58,070 bases of DNA from Oscillospiraceae bacterium (GCA_021203065.1 JAJQBX010000033.1:1-58070); one strand, 5' to 3'; counted from the stretch's first letter, positions 8,021 to 15,859 are shown. The notes: generated by a model from the sequence alone, not told the origin. Made by a program: numbers and translations.

Positions 8021-8049
8021 ATTATAACTCACAAATGACGTTTTGTCAA
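8021..8049 (-). promoter_or_regulatory. Promoter of antitoxin RNA 1
   Basis: TTGACA and TATAAT on the minus strand with a 17-bp spacer, as strong as the facing toxin promoter. Confidence 0.88.
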
Positions 8050-8065
8050 CAGATTTTTTGAAATC

Positions 8066-8818
8066 TCAGCGTAACCATTTCGGATTCTCATCCAGAATAG
8101 CCGTGATTTCCGACAGATTCGCCTTATCTACATCATCAAGCTCCGCTCTTTCCAAGAGATCGGGGCGTTTTTTGTAGGTTTCTTCAAGCTTTTTGTACCT
8201 GCGCCACTTGAGGACGTTTTCACGGTGTCCGCTGAGGAGTACCTCCGGGACTGCCATTCCCTCCCAGACCTCGGGGCGGGTGTACTGGGGGTACTCGAGT
8301 AACCCGTCAAAGAGGCTTTCGTCCTCGTGGGAGACGTCTTTGCCGAGAGTGCCGTCAAGCATTCTGGCGATGCCGTCGACAAGGACTACCGCCGGAAGCT
8401 CGCCGCCGGTGAGGACATAGTCGCCGATTGAAATTTCCTCGTCGACAATTTTGTCTATGACCCTCTGGTCAACTCCCTCATAGTGCCCGCAGAGGATGAA
8501 GAGGTCGGATTTTTTCGAAAGCTCAAGGCACTTTGCCTGATTTAAAATCTTCCCTTTCGGGGACATGAATACAACATAGGGCTTTCGGTCGCCGGCGACG
8601 GCTTTGTAGCACTGATAAATAGGCTCAGCCATCATGAGCATCCCCTGACGCTCGCTGTAGGGGGTGTCGTCAACCCTCTGGTGACGACCCTCGGCGTAGT
8701 CTCTTATCTGGTGGCAGTGGAGCTCGAAGACCCCTGCCTCCCTTGCACGTCCTACTATGGAAGCCCCGAGCCATGTTTCGCAGAGCTCGGGGAATAAGGT
8801 TGCGATGTCAATTCGCAT
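8066..8818 (-). CDS. trmD: tRNA (guanine37-N1)-methyltransferase
   Basis: Uses S-adenosylmethionine to methylate G37 next to the anticodon, preventing +1 frameshifting. The SPOUT trefoil-knot elements GHYEGVDQR (about 112-120) and SIGDYVLTGGELPA (about 131-144) are intact, as is the C-terminal tRNA-binding segment with HRENVLKWRR. Odd: the usual glycine-rich DDxPYGGGxGM loop reads VDDTPYSERQGMLM (about 49-62), so two or three glycines are replaced. At 250 residues it has normal length. It overlaps rimM by 11 nt and is the last gene of the ylxM-ffh operon; rplS, a usual next gene, is not here. Confidence 0.97.
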   Translation of the reverse strand: MRIDIATLFPELCETWLGASIVGRAREAGVFELHCHQIRDYAEGRHQRVDDTPYSERQGMLMMAEPIYQCYKAVAGDRKPYVVFMSPKGKILNQAKCLELSKKSDLFILCGHYEGVDQRVIDKIVDEEISIGDYVLTGGELPAVVLVDGIARMLDGTLGKDVSHEDESLFDGLLEYPQYTRPEVWEGMAVPEVLLSGHRENVLKWRRYKKLEETYKKRPDLLERAELDDVDKANLSEITAILDENPKWLR

Positions 8819-9314
8819 CGAAAAGACCCTCCATCGGGTGAATGGTCATCCTGCCGCCCTCAATGTCGGTTTTAAGAACAACATCCGGGATTGCAGGTAT
8901 GTAATAGAGCTTGTTTTCGTCTGAAATGATTTCGTAAACGTCGTTTGCGCCGGTCTTGAGGACGTCCTTGATCTTGCCATAGAGCTTGTCCTCTTCGTCG
9001 TAAACGCTCAGACCGATTAAATCCGCCACGAAATATGAACCCTCGGGGAGCTTGGCATCGTCACGGTTGATATATAAAACCGTCTGCCGGAGCTCCTCCG
9101 CCTTGTTCGGGTTGTCGATTCCCTCAAACCGAAGAATTGCCATGCTTCCAAGGACTCTTGCCCTTGTGACATGGAATGAGCGTTCGCCGTTTTTTGTGTA
9201 GAGCGTTTCAAAATCGCATATGAAATTGGCAGTGTCGCACCACGGAATGACCTTGACGTCCCCTTTGACACCATGTGTGGTGACGATTTTGCCTACTTCG
9301 AGATATTTTTCCAT
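8808..9314 (-). CDS. rimM: Ribosome maturation factor RimM
   Basis: Assists late assembly of the 30S head around protein S19. The N-terminal RimM beta-barrel begins EVGKIVTTHGVKGDVKV and the C-terminal PRC-like barrel includes ADLIGLSVYDEEDKLYGKI and YYIPAIPDVV. The start ATG is preceded by AAAGGA 9 nt upstream; an earlier in-frame ATG lies over that site. At 168 residues the length is normal. It is translationally linked to trmD through an 11-nt overlap. A 199-nt structured spacer separates it from khpA. Confidence 0.95.
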   Translation of the reverse strand: MEKYLEVGKIVTTHGVKGDVKVIPWCDTANFICDFETLYTKNGERSFHVTRARVLGSMAILRFEGIDNPNKAEELRQTVLYINRDDAKLPEGSYFVADLIGLSVYDEEDKLYGKIKDVLKTGANDVYEIISDENKLYYIPAIPDVVLKTDIEGGRMTIHPMEGLFDAN

Positions 9315-9513
9315 ACAGTGTTTCCTTTCTGATTTCACTATTTCATTCGTTTTTGTCTTTGCTTCTTAGCTTTGCTAAGATATAAACATATATCCCGTTC
9401 AATCAAAACAGCCCTCAACTCCCGGCGTAACTGCGAAAGTGACAGGCTGCTTCCTGAAAGGTCAGTACAGATACCCGAGCTTATCCCGGGCTTCCGAACC
9501 ACCTATCGGCTGA
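9315..9513 (-). other. Structured spacer between khpA and rimM
   Basis: About 200 nt without a gene in an operon that is usually tight. On the minus strand 9409-9512 folds with closing CAGCC/GGCTG ends and ends in TGTTTTG. It holds a CCCGGGATAAGCTCGGG hairpin and an AGGAAGCAGCC stretch followed by GCCGGGAG, which resembles the 3' strand of the SRP RNA core. The matching 5' UCAGG strand is not where it should be, so the identity is open. Confidence 0.4.
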
Positions 9514-9747
9514 TTATTCTATTTCGACCATGACCTTCTGGTTGACCTTGGCAGCACCTGCACGCATGAGGGTGCGGATAGCCTTGGCTATTCTTCCCTT
9601 TTTGCCGATGATTCTACCCATGTCATCCTGAGCGACATGCAGATGATAGACGACAATTCCGTCCTCATTCGGCTCGTCACAGGTCACTTCAATAGCGTCC
9701 TTGTCCTCGACAAGCTCAGCCGCGATTGTTTTGAGCAGTAATTCCAT
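9514..9747 (-). CDS. khpA: KH-domain RNA-binding protein KhpA
   Basis: A 77-residue single KH domain with the RNA-gripping GxxG loop in MGRIIGKKGRIAKAIRTLM. KhpA pairs with KhpB (Jag, encoded at 55.8 kb in this window) and affects cell envelope and division in other Bacillota. The ATG is fixed by AAGGAG 6 nt upstream; upstream in-frame codons are non-coding spacer. It sits between rpsP and rimM, the conserved family location. Confidence 0.93.
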   Translation of the reverse strand: MELLLKTIAAELVEDKDAIEVTCDEPNEDGIVVYHLHVAQDDMGRIIGKKGRIAKAIRTLMRAGAAKVNQKVMVEIE

Positions 9748-9921
9748 TTGAATCTCCTTTTCTGCATTAAACCTCACCCGAAACTGTATTTTGTGGTGTT
9801 CCCGGAGACTCCAAGAAAGCCTCCCAGCGTTGCGCAAACCGCAAAGCTCTGTAGCCTTTTCCGGCTTCGGCGAATGGTGGGTGATGACCAGCTTCGCCGA
9901 TTTGCCGGTTATACTACTTTG
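9748..9921 (-). other. Non-coding structured spacer between rpsP and khpA
   Basis: 174 nt with several dyads on the minus strand, including CGGCGAA/TTCGCCG and GGAG(G)CT/AGTCTCC. It carries none of the dispersed repeat modules found elsewhere and I recognise no RNA family in it. Confidence 0.35.
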
Positions 9922-10164
9922 TCAGATGATACCGTTCTTCTTGAAAAGAGCCTTGACGGTATCGGTAGGCTGAGCACCGGTAGCAATCCACTTCTTAGCC
10001 TTTTCGCCGTCTACCTTGAGAACGGACGGCTCAACAGTAGGATCGTAATACCCGAGCTCCTCGATGAATCTGCCGTCACGAGGGTATCTCGAATCAGCGA
10101 CAACAACCCTGTAGAAAGGATCTTTCTTAGCACCGATTCTTCTGAGTCTGATTTTTACTGCCAT
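9922..10164 (-). CDS. rpsP: 30S ribosomal protein S16
   Basis: An 80-residue protein with the S16 signature [19 protein letters not shown] at the start and [12 protein letters not shown], needed for 30S assembly in the body domain. GGAGG is 9 nt before the ATG. It stands third in the ylxM-ffh-rpsP-khpA-rimM-trmD order, with a 300-bp repeat-filled gap to ffh. Confidence 0.97.
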   Translation of the reverse strand: MAVKIRLRRIGAKKDPFYRVVVADSRYPRDGRFIEELGYYDPTVEPSVLKVDGEKAKKWIATGAQPTDTVKALFKKNGII

Positions 10165-10260
10165 ATATTTTCACCTCCATGGTTGGATTTTTTATTTAAT
10201 GTGGTTGTAGGTTAATTTGTAGATGTCGGCTTCGCCGACGGTGCTCGCCTGCGGCTCGCA

Positions 10261-10437
10261 CACCCCTCCACCGGCTTCGCCGGTCCCCCTCCCCTTTCAG
10301 GGGAGGCTTAAGAAATTCCTCAAAACTTCGAGAGAACAAGAGAAAGAACGCTTTATCGTTCTTTCTAAGTTCGCAAAGCGAACTTATCGGCTCCCCTGAA
10401 AGGGGAGCTGGCAGCCCGCAGGGCTGACTGAGGGGTG
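10261..10437. repeat. Family A MITE-like repeat, complete, between ffh and rpsP
   Basis: A full-length copy in the opposite orientation to that at 46721, with the same AGAAATTCC...GAACG centre. It interrupts the ffh-rpsP spacing. Confidence 0.85.
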
Positions 10438-10471
10438 CGCCGACTGAGTCGGCGCAGCGCACGTAGTGCGC

Positions 10472-11833
10472 TTACTTCATAAATTCTCGCATCTCCGGCG
10501 GGAGCTTCGGCATCTTCTTACGCTTGCCTTTGCCGTTCCTGCCTGAGCCGGTGAGACCGAAACGTTTCATCATGTCTTTCATCTGCTCGTACTGCTTTAA
10601 GAGCCTGTTGACGTCCTCGACCCTTGTGCCGCTTCCTGCGGCAATTCTGCGCTTCCGCTTCGGATTTATGATGGACGGCTTCGCACGCTCCTCGGGGGTC
10701 ATAGAGAGAATCATCGCTTCGGTCCTTGGAATCTGCTTCTCGTCAATCTGGCTTTCGTCGATCTTGTTTCCGCCGGGCATCATCTGAAGAATTGACTTGA
10801 GCGAGCCCATGCTCTCAATCTGCCGCATCTGATCCAATAGGTCGTTCATGTCGAACTTGCCCTCAGCCATCTTGTCGGCAAGCTTTTCAGCCTCTTTCTC
10901 GTCGACGGCGTTCTGGGCTTTTTCAATAAGGGACATGACGTCGCCCATTCCAAGGATTCTTGAAGCCATACGCTCCGGGTGGAAGGGCTCGAACTCGTCA
11001 AGCTTTTCGCCAGTTCCGATGAACTTTATCGGCTTTCCTGTCGCCGCCAAGACTGACAGCGCAGCACCACCACGGGTATCAGAGTCAAGCTTCGTTAAGA
11101 TTACACTATCTATAGAGAGCTTTTCGTCGAAGCTCTTCGCAACGTTCACCGCTTCCTGACCGGTCATTGCGTCGACAACGAGGATTATCTCGTTCGGCTG
11201 GGCGATCTCTTTCAGGTCCCCAAGCTCATCCATGAGCTCCTCGTCAATCTGCAGGCGTCCTGCAGTATCGATGATGACGATGTCGTTGCCGTGGTCTTTG
11301 GCGTGAGAAAGAGCGTCTTTTACGATCTTTCTTGGATCAATCTGACCCTCTTCAAAGACCGGGACGCCAGCCTGCTCTCCGACAATCTTTAGCTGCTCGA
11401 TAGCGGCAGGGCGGTAGATGTCGCAGGCGACCAAGATAGGACGCTTATCCATCCCCTTGAAGTACTTCGCCAGCTTCGCCGAATGTGTTGTCTTACCTGA
11501 GCCCTGTAGACCGCACATCATGATGACGCACGGGGGCTTTGACGGAAAGTTTATCTTTGAATTGGAGTTACCCATCAGAGCGATGAGCTCCTCATTTACT
11601 ATCTTTATAACCTGCTGAGCGGGAGTTAAGCTCTCCAAAACCTCAACACCAACGCATCTCTCGGAGACCTTTGCGACAAAGTCCTTTACGACCTTGTAGC
11701 TGACATCGGCTTCCAGAAGAGCCATGCGTATTTCTTTCATGGCGACCTTAACGTCCGCCTCGGTAAGCCGCCCATGCGACTTCAAGCGTTTAAAAACGCC
11801 ACTGAGCTTCTCGCTCAAACCTTCAAATGCCAT
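10472..11833 (-). CDS. ffh: Signal recognition particle GTPase Ffh
   Basis: SRP54 homologue that binds SRP RNA and nascent signal sequences and docks with FtsY. The N domain (about 1-90) is followed by the G domain with P-loop GLQGSGKTTHSAK (108-120), DTAGRLQIDEEL and TKLDSDTRGGAALS. The methionine-rich M domain includes GSLKSILQMMPG and the RNA-binding RKRRIAAGSGTRVEDVNRL segment. The ATG preceded by GAGAGGG is chosen over an in-frame codon nine triplets upstream. The 453-residue length is typical. Confidence 0.97.
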   Translation of the reverse strand: MAFEGLSEKLSGVFKRLKSHGRLTEADVKVAMKEIRMALLEADVSYKVVKDFVAKVSERCVGVEVLESLTPAQQVIKIVNEELIALMGNSNSKINFPSKPPCVIMMCGLQGSGKTTHSAKLAKYFKGMDKRPILVACDIYRPAAIEQLKIVGEQAGVPVFEEGQIDPRKIVKDALSHAKDHGNDIVIIDTAGRLQIDEELMDELGDLKEIAQPNEIILVVDAMTGQEAVNVAKSFDEKLSIDSVILTKLDSDTRGGAALSVLAATGKPIKFIGTGEKLDEFEPFHPERMASRILGMGDVMSLIEKAQNAVDEKEAEKLADKMAEGKFDMNDLLDQMRQIESMGSLKSILQMMPGGNKIDESQIDEKQIPRTEAMILSMTPEERAKPSIINPKRKRRIAAGSGTRVEDVNRLLKQYEQMKDMMKRFGLTGSGRNGKGKRKKMPKLPPEMREFMK

Positions 11834-11910
11834 GTATTGAACCCTCTCATTAGCTTGCAATGGCGACTTGGCTTCGCCAAGTCGGCTATTTTTGCCTCCG
11901 GCAAAAATAG

Positions 11911-12043
11911 CACCCCTCAGTCAGCCTCTGGCTGACAGCTCCCCTTGACAGGGGAGCCATAACTGCTCCTCTCAAAAGTTCCTGTTTCAGGATGCTATTG
12001 CCTCCCCTGACAAGGGGAGGTGGCACGAAGTGCCAGAGGGGTG
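11911..12043. repeat. Family A MITE-like repeat between ylxM and ffh
   Basis: Both arms are present, flanked on the left by a CTATTTTTGCC/GGCAAAAATAG hairpin module. It separates two genes that are normally adjacent. Confidence 0.8.
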
Positions 12044-12098
12044 TGCCGACCGGAGGGAGGCACTCGGCGGAGACGACGCCAGTCGTAGCAGCCGACAA

Positions 12099-12452
12099 TT
12101 ACGAATTAATAATAGCTTTTACCCTTTCCAGCTTCTCAATCACGCTCTTGGTCGTCGTGTATGTCCTGCAGTCCTTGATGATTTCATCGCACTGGGCGGT
12201 GACGAAAGTGAGCTTTTCCTCGTATTCTTTCATCAATCTTGTGACGCCGACCTTTTCTTCGAGCTCATTAAGGGACTCCTCGCCACGCTTGATGGCGTCA
12301 CGGACGCCTTGGCGGGAGATGCCGCAGTTGTCGGCTATCTCGGACAAAGACAGGTCGTCGTTGTAGTAAAGCTCCATCATCTCACGCTGTTTTTCGGTAA
12401 GCATGCCGCCGTAAATATCCAAAAGCGTTGAGTACATAAGATCCTTAGCCAC
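12099..12452 (-). CDS. ylxM: YlxM-type helix-turn-helix protein
   Basis: A 117-residue protein of the YlxM/p13 family, a sigma-70 region 4-like helix-turn-helix found upstream of ffh. LSLSEIADNCGISRQGVRDAI (about 34-54) is the helix-turn-helix, followed by a coiled-coil-like tail. It probably modulates SRP function or expression. GTG start with ACGGGTG upstream. The last residues (IINS) and stop lie in an AATTCGTAATT-type repeat edge. It heads the operon and has its own promoter. Confidence 0.88.
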   Translation of the reverse strand: MAKDLMYSTLLDIYGGMLTEKQREMMELYYNDDLSLSEIADNCGISRQGVRDAIKRGEESLNELEEKVGVTRLMKEYEEKLTFVTAQCDEIIKDCRTYTTTKSVIEKLERVKAIINS

Positions 12453-12527
12453 AATATCACCCGTCCTTTTTCAAAATCAATACTAAATCTTGTGTCACGA
12501 GTAAAGCCTCAAAACTTTACAGGCACT

Positions 12528-12556
12528 ATTATATACCATTGCATGCCGGTTGTCAA
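12528..12556 (-). promoter_or_regulatory. Promoter of the ylxM-ffh-rpsP-khpA-rimM-trmD operon
   Basis: TTGACA and TATAAT on the minus strand with a 17-bp spacer give a leader of about 70 nt. Confidence 0.8.
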
Positions 12557-12605
12557 GAGGGAATTTTGATTTTATGAAAATCTCTTCGAAAAATAAAAAT
12601 AGCCG

Positions 12606-12634
12606 TTGACAAAACGGCAGGAATGGGTTATAAT
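12606..12634 (+). promoter_or_regulatory. Promoter of the orphan antitoxin RNA
   Basis: TTGACA and TATAAT separated by 17 bp, followed by the same AGATGACAGAGAAGCGGAAC start as the two other antitoxin RNAs. Confidence 0.9.
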
Positions 12635-12640
12635 AGATGA

Positions 12641-12762
12641 CAGAGAAGCGGAACTGCCGCTAACAGTTCCGAGTCAACCTCACGTGTACGGATGCAAGTC
12701 CGTATTAGGGGTGGAAAGTGACCGTTCCTGTTTTTAAGTAGTTACCGGGCGGTTATTTTTTA
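12641..12762 (+). ncRNA. Antitoxin RNA 3, without a toxin gene
   Basis: Homologous along its length to the antitoxin RNAs at 7.9 and 19.65 kb, including the CGGAACTG/CAGTTCCG hairpin, a GTACGGAT/GTCCGTAT hairpin that differs by compensatory changes, and the ACCGTTCC/GGGCGGT terminator with its T run. Beyond the terminator, where the toxin would be encoded on the minus strand, there is no toxin-like frame. It may be a relic or may act in trans on the other two toxin mRNAs. Confidence 0.8.
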
Positions 12763-12794
12763 TGGTTTTTGTCAACACAATTTGATCTTTAAAA

Positions 12795-12823
12795 AGAAAA
12801 ATCTGTCTTCGGACGGATTTTTT
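12795..12823 (+). terminator. Intrinsic terminator with UUCG loop
   Basis: AATCTGTC-TTCG-GACGGATT plus a T run insulates the nusG operon promoter from the antitoxin RNA. Confidence 0.85.
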
Positions 12824-12835
12824 CGCAAAAAAAGC

Positions 12836-12864
12836 TTGACAACCCTTGTAATCTATGTTATTAT
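12836..12864 (+). promoter_or_regulatory. Promoter of rpmG-secE-nusG
   Basis: TTGACA and TATTAT with a 17-bp spacer; the leader is about 110 nt. Confidence 0.8.
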
Positions 12865-12979
12865 AGTCTCACCTCTTTGCGGGGTCTTTTTTTGGTGCGA
12901 AAATGCGCTTGACTTCCCGCAGACAGAGGGAGGCAAACACCTGCGATTCCGCAGGAAAAATTCTTCAGGAGGTGCCGAA

Positions 12980-13129
12980 ATGAGGAACAATGTAATTCTT
13001 GCCTGCACTGAATGCAAGCAGAGAAACTACACCACAAAGAAAAACAAGAAGAATGATCCCGACAGACTTGAAATGAACAAGTATTGCAAGCACTGCAGGA
13101 AGCACACTCTTCACAGAGAAACCAAGTAA
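12980..13129 (+). CDS. rpmG: 50S ribosomal protein L33
   Basis: A 49-residue protein with two cysteine pairs (CTEC and CKHC), the zinc-binding form of L33. The ATG is set by AGGAGGTG 4 nt upstream, so the longer open frame before it is not coding. It precedes secE by 11 nt, the usual arrangement in Bacillota. Confidence 0.95.
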   Translation: MRNNVILACTECKQRNYTTKKNKKNDPDRLEMNKYCKHCRKHTLHRETK

Positions 13130-13140
13130 GGAGGACCGGC

Positions 13141-13377
13141 ATGGCAGACGAAAAAGTAAAGGTCGAAAAGAAGCCTAAGAAGAAAGCCAAGAAGCCAAAT
13201 CGTATTGTCAAGTTCGTCCGTGACCTTATTTCTGAGGTCAAAAAGGTCGTATGGCCCTCGAAAAAGCAGGTCTTGAACAATACCGGAGTCGTTCTCGTAG
13301 TGTGCGCTATCTCAAGCGTTGCGCTTTTCGCAGTCGACTCGATATTCGGACTTCTTTTGCAGCTTGTTTCAGGCTGA
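13141..13377 (+). CDS. secE: Preprotein translocase subunit SecE
   Basis: A 78-residue, single-span SecE: a lysine-rich cytoplasmic start, the conserved amphipathic hinge FVRDLISEVKKVVWPSKKQV (about 23-42), and a C-terminal transmembrane helix. It clamps SecY and completes the channel powered by SecA (encoded at 24-27 kb). The ATG follows AGGAGG directly after rpmG; codons upstream overlap rpmG and are rejected. Confidence 0.95.
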   Translation: MADEKVKVEKKPKKKAKKPNRIVKFVRDLISEVKKVVWPSKKQVLNNTGVVLVVCAISSVALFAVDSIFGLLLQLVSG

Positions 13378-13410
13378 TAATGAGATTCTCAGAATCAAAG
13401 GAGATTAGTA

Positions 13411-13968
13411 ATGGAAGATAACGCTCAGGCGAGATGGTATGTTGCTCACACCTATTCGGGCTATGAGAACAAGGTTAAGCAGAATATTGAAAAGGTAGTT
13501 GAGAACCGCAGACTTCAGGACATGATCCAAGAGGTCAGAATTCCGCTTGAAAAGACTGAGGAGACGGAAGTCCCAGCCGAGGAAGAGGGCAGAAAGCGCA
13601 AAAAGGAAGACAACAAGCTCTTCCCGAGCTACGTCCTTATTAAAATGGTGATGACCGACGACACATGGTATATCGTCAGAAACACCAGAGGCGTCACGGG
13701 CTTTGTTGGTCCCGGGTCGAAGCCGGTTCCGCTCACAGATAAAGAGGTGGCGGCTTTGGGCGTTGATTTCGTAAAAGTCTCCGAGGCGTCGGTCGGCTTC
13801 AGGGTCGGCGACACAATCGCCGTTACAGGCGGTCCTTTCAACGGATGGCTCGGCTCGGTTACGTCCATCAACATGGACGATCAGACTGCTGACATCGTTG
13901 TTTCGATGTTCGGTCGTGAGACACCGGCAACCATCGCAATCTCTCAGCTCAAAAAACTTGAGGATTAA
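13411..13968 (+). CDS. nusG: Transcription antitermination factor NusG
   Basis: The NGN domain begins WYVAHTYSGYENKVK and includes LFPSYVLIKM. A 20-residue acidic/basic insert (about 50-70) lies between its strands. The C-terminal KOW domain reads FRVGDTIAVTGGPFNGWLG. NusG travels with RNA polymerase and links it to Rho or the ribosome. It is co-transcribed with secE; GGAGATT precedes the start. Confidence 0.97.
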   Translation: MEDNAQARWYVAHTYSGYENKVKQNIEKVVENRRLQDMIQEVRIPLEKTEETEVPAEEEGRKRKKEDNKLFPSYVLIKMVMTDDTWYIVRNTRGVTGFVGPGSKPVPLTDKEVAALGVDFVKVSEASVGFRVGDTIAVTGGPFNGWLGSVTSINMDDQTADIVVSMFGRETPATIAISQLKKLED

Positions 13969-13980
13969 ACAGAAAATTCA

Positions 13981-14090
13981 GTGGGAGAGCGGAAAAACTG
14001 CTCGCCTAATAGACGGGGTGCGTGATGTGCAGTCGGAGCGAACCCGCAAAGACGGAGTAATCGCAACGAAACCGTCCCGTCTATCACCAC
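13981..14090 (+). promoter_or_regulatory. Candidate r-protein leader before rplK
   Basis: GTGGGAG at the left can pair with TATCACCAC at the right, enclosing an AGACGGG/CCCGTCT stem. The same outer elements recur before rplA, so a single protein, perhaps L1, may bind both. This is my inference; the leader class is not confirmed. Confidence 0.5.
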
Positions 14091-14109
14091 AAAATTGGAG
14101 GAAATTATT

Positions 14110-14535
14110 ATGGCACAGAAAGTTACAGGAATTATCAAGCTTCAGATTCCCGCCGGCAAGGCAACCCCTGCACCGCCGGTTGGTCCTGCGCTCGGTCAGC
14201 ACGGCGTAAACATCATGGCGTTCACCAAGGACTTCAACGAAAGAACCAAGAACGACATGGGTCTTATCATCCCGGTTGTCATCACCGTTTACTCCGACCG
14301 TTCGTTCACATTCATCACAAAGACTCCGCCGGCAGCTGTTCTCATAAAGAAGGCTTGCGGAATCGAAACCGCTTCCGGTACACCTAACAAGACCAAGGTT
14401 GCAACCATCACCAAGGATCAGGTAAGAGCCATCGCCGAGCAGAAGATGCCCGACCTCAACGCCGCTTCCGTCGAAGCCGCAATGAGCATGATAGCTGGTA
14501 CTGCCCGCTCGATGGGAGTAGTAGTAAGCGACTAA
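14110..14535 (+). CDS. rplK: 50S ribosomal protein L11
   Basis: A 141-residue L11: the N-terminal thiostrepton-site domain has the proline-rich loop [20 protein letters not shown], and the C-terminal rRNA-binding domain contains [12 protein letters not shown] and ARSMGVVV. It sits in the GTPase-associated centre. GGAGG is 8 nt before the chosen ATG. It pairs with rplA downstream, as in most bacteria. Confidence 0.97.
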   Translation: MAQKVTGIIKLQIPAGKATPAPPVGPALGQHGVNIMAFTKDFNERTKNDMGLIIPVVITVYSDRSFTFITKTPPAAVLIKKACGIETASGTPNKTKVATITKDQVRAIAEQKMPDLNAASVEAAMSMIAGTARSMGVVVSD

Positions 14536-14607
14536 AGTCGCTGACTACGGAAGTTCGATTTCATCGAACTTCCAGCGATGAAAACAGTTTGAACGAGCTA
14601 AAAATAA

Positions 14608-14665
14608 GTGGGAGGAATTACCCTTTTCCGCTAGCTAAACTGCAGAGCAGTTTAGGTATCACCAC
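14608..14665 (+). promoter_or_regulatory. Candidate r-protein leader before rplA
   Basis: GTGGGAGG and GTATCACCAC flank a CTAAACTGC/GCAGTTTAG hairpin. The flanks match those of the rplK leader while the enclosed stem differs, which suggests a repeated protein-binding site. Confidence 0.5.
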
Positions 14666-14691
14666 ATAACTATATAAAGGAGTAAATTTAC

Positions 14692-15387
14692 ATGAAACAC
14701 GGAAAGAAATACGTCGATTCGTTAAAGACAATAGACAAATCAAAGCTTTATGACGTCAAGGAGGCAGTTGCGCTTTCAAGTGCAAACGCAAAAGCCAAGT
14801 TTGACGAGACAATTGAAGTACACATCCGCCTTGGCGTTGACTCCCGTCACGCTGACCAGCAGGTAAGAGGTGCGGTTATCCTCCCTCACGGAACTGGTAA
14901 GACCGTCAGAGCTCTTGTTTTCTGCAAGGAGGACAAGTACGAGGCAGCTAAGGCAGCAGGTGCCGACTATGTCGGTGGCATCGAGTATGTCGACAAGATC
15001 ATGAAAGAGAACTGGTTCGATTTCGACATCGTCATCGCTTCTCCCGACATGATGGGCGTTGTGGGACGCCTTGGTAAGATTTTAGGTCCTAAGGGACTCA
15101 TGCCTAACCCGAAGTCGGGAACAGTTTCCCCCGACGTTGCAAAGGCAGTTTCTGAGGCTAAGGCTGGTAAGATTGAATACCGTCTCGACAAGACCAACAT
15201 CATCCACTGCCCGATAGGCAAGGCTTCATTCGGTGAAGAGAAGCTTGCTGAGAACTTCGAGACCCTCCTCGAAGCAGTAGTCAAGGCAAAGCCCGCCGCC
15301 GCCAAGGGTCAGTACCTCAAGAGCGTAGTAGTTTCGTCTACTATGGGTGTTGGCGTTAAGGTCAATACGGCGAAATACGGGGTTTGA
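14692..15387 (+). CDS. rplA: 50S ribosomal protein L1
   Basis: A 231-residue protein of the L1 stalk, which helps release the E-site tRNA. Typical stretches are [37 protein letters not shown] and [17 protein letters not shown]1 commonly represses its own mRNA, in keeping with the repeated leader motif upstream of rplK and of this gene. AAAGGAG precedes the ATG. Confidence 0.97.
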   Translation: MKHGKKYVDSLKTIDKSKLYDVKEAVALSSANAKAKFDETIEVHIRLGVDSRHADQQVRGAVILPHGTGKTVRALVFCKEDKYEAAKAAGADYVGGIEYVDKIMKENWFDFDIVIASPDMMGVVGRLGKILGPKGLMPNPKSGTVSPDVAKAVSEAKAGKIEYRLDKTNIIHCPIGKASFGEEKLAENFETLLEAVVKAKPAAAKGQYLKSVVVSSTMGVGVKVNTAKYGV

Positions 15388-15440
15388 TTAGTCGGCTACG
15401 ACGACTTCGTCGTCTTCGCCGAGCGACCCCTGCGGGGTCG

Positions 15441-15574
15441 CACCCCTCAGTCAGCTTCGCTGACAGCTCCTCTCACAGGTTCTTGCCTGAGGCAGTTAAA
15501 GCCTCCCCTGACAATGGGGAGACGAGTTCGTAAGCGAACTCGGGACCGCCGACGAAGTCGGTGGTGGAGGGGTG
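15441..15574. repeat. Family A MITE-like repeat between rplA and rplJ
   Basis: Both arms are present, with flanking hairpin modules on each side (GACCCCTGCGGGGTC; CTATTTCAGGC/GCCTGAAATAG). The insertion splits rplKA from rplJL; the latter pair has its own promoter beyond it. Nothing else is seen in 15388-15660. Confidence 0.85.
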
Positions 15575-15660
15575 CTATTTCAGGCGAAGCCTGAAATAGC
15601 AAGTTTGCCGTCAGGCAAACTTCATGCCACTGACGTGGCGAAAAATATCCCATCGCCCTC

Positions 15661-15689
15661 TTGACAAAAGAGTTTCGATATGGTATAAA
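15661..15689 (+). promoter_or_regulatory. Promoter of rplJ-rplL
   Basis: TTGACA and TATAAA with 17-bp spacing, just after the repeat. Confidence 0.75.
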
Positions 15690-15699
15690 TAATATGCTT

Positions 15700-15820
15700 C
15701 GTTTCTAAAGACAGCCGGTTTTCTCTGAAAGAGATGTAATTCCTGCCGAGGAAAAGAGTATTTGATTCATAATCATTACGTCCTTTTCTCGCTTTGTCGG
15801 GGAAAGGACTTTTCTATACG
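15700..15820 (+). promoter_or_regulatory. L10 leader (r-protein autoregulatory RNA)
   Basis: AAAGACAGCCGG and CCTGCCGAGGAAA match the conserved parts of the Bacillota L10 leader. They are followed by a terminator-like hairpin (TCCTTTTCTC/GGGGAAAGGA) and a T run about 40 nt before rplJ. The L10-L12 complex binds this leader to limit its own synthesis. Confidence 0.8.
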
Positions 15821-15859
15821 AAATGGGGCAAACACTAAACTTATAAAGAGGTGAAAATA

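Noticed and set aside
10196-10462. 88-residue frame on the minus strand
   Set aside because: It is the translation of a family A repeat; the same peptide pieces appear wherever that repeat occurs.
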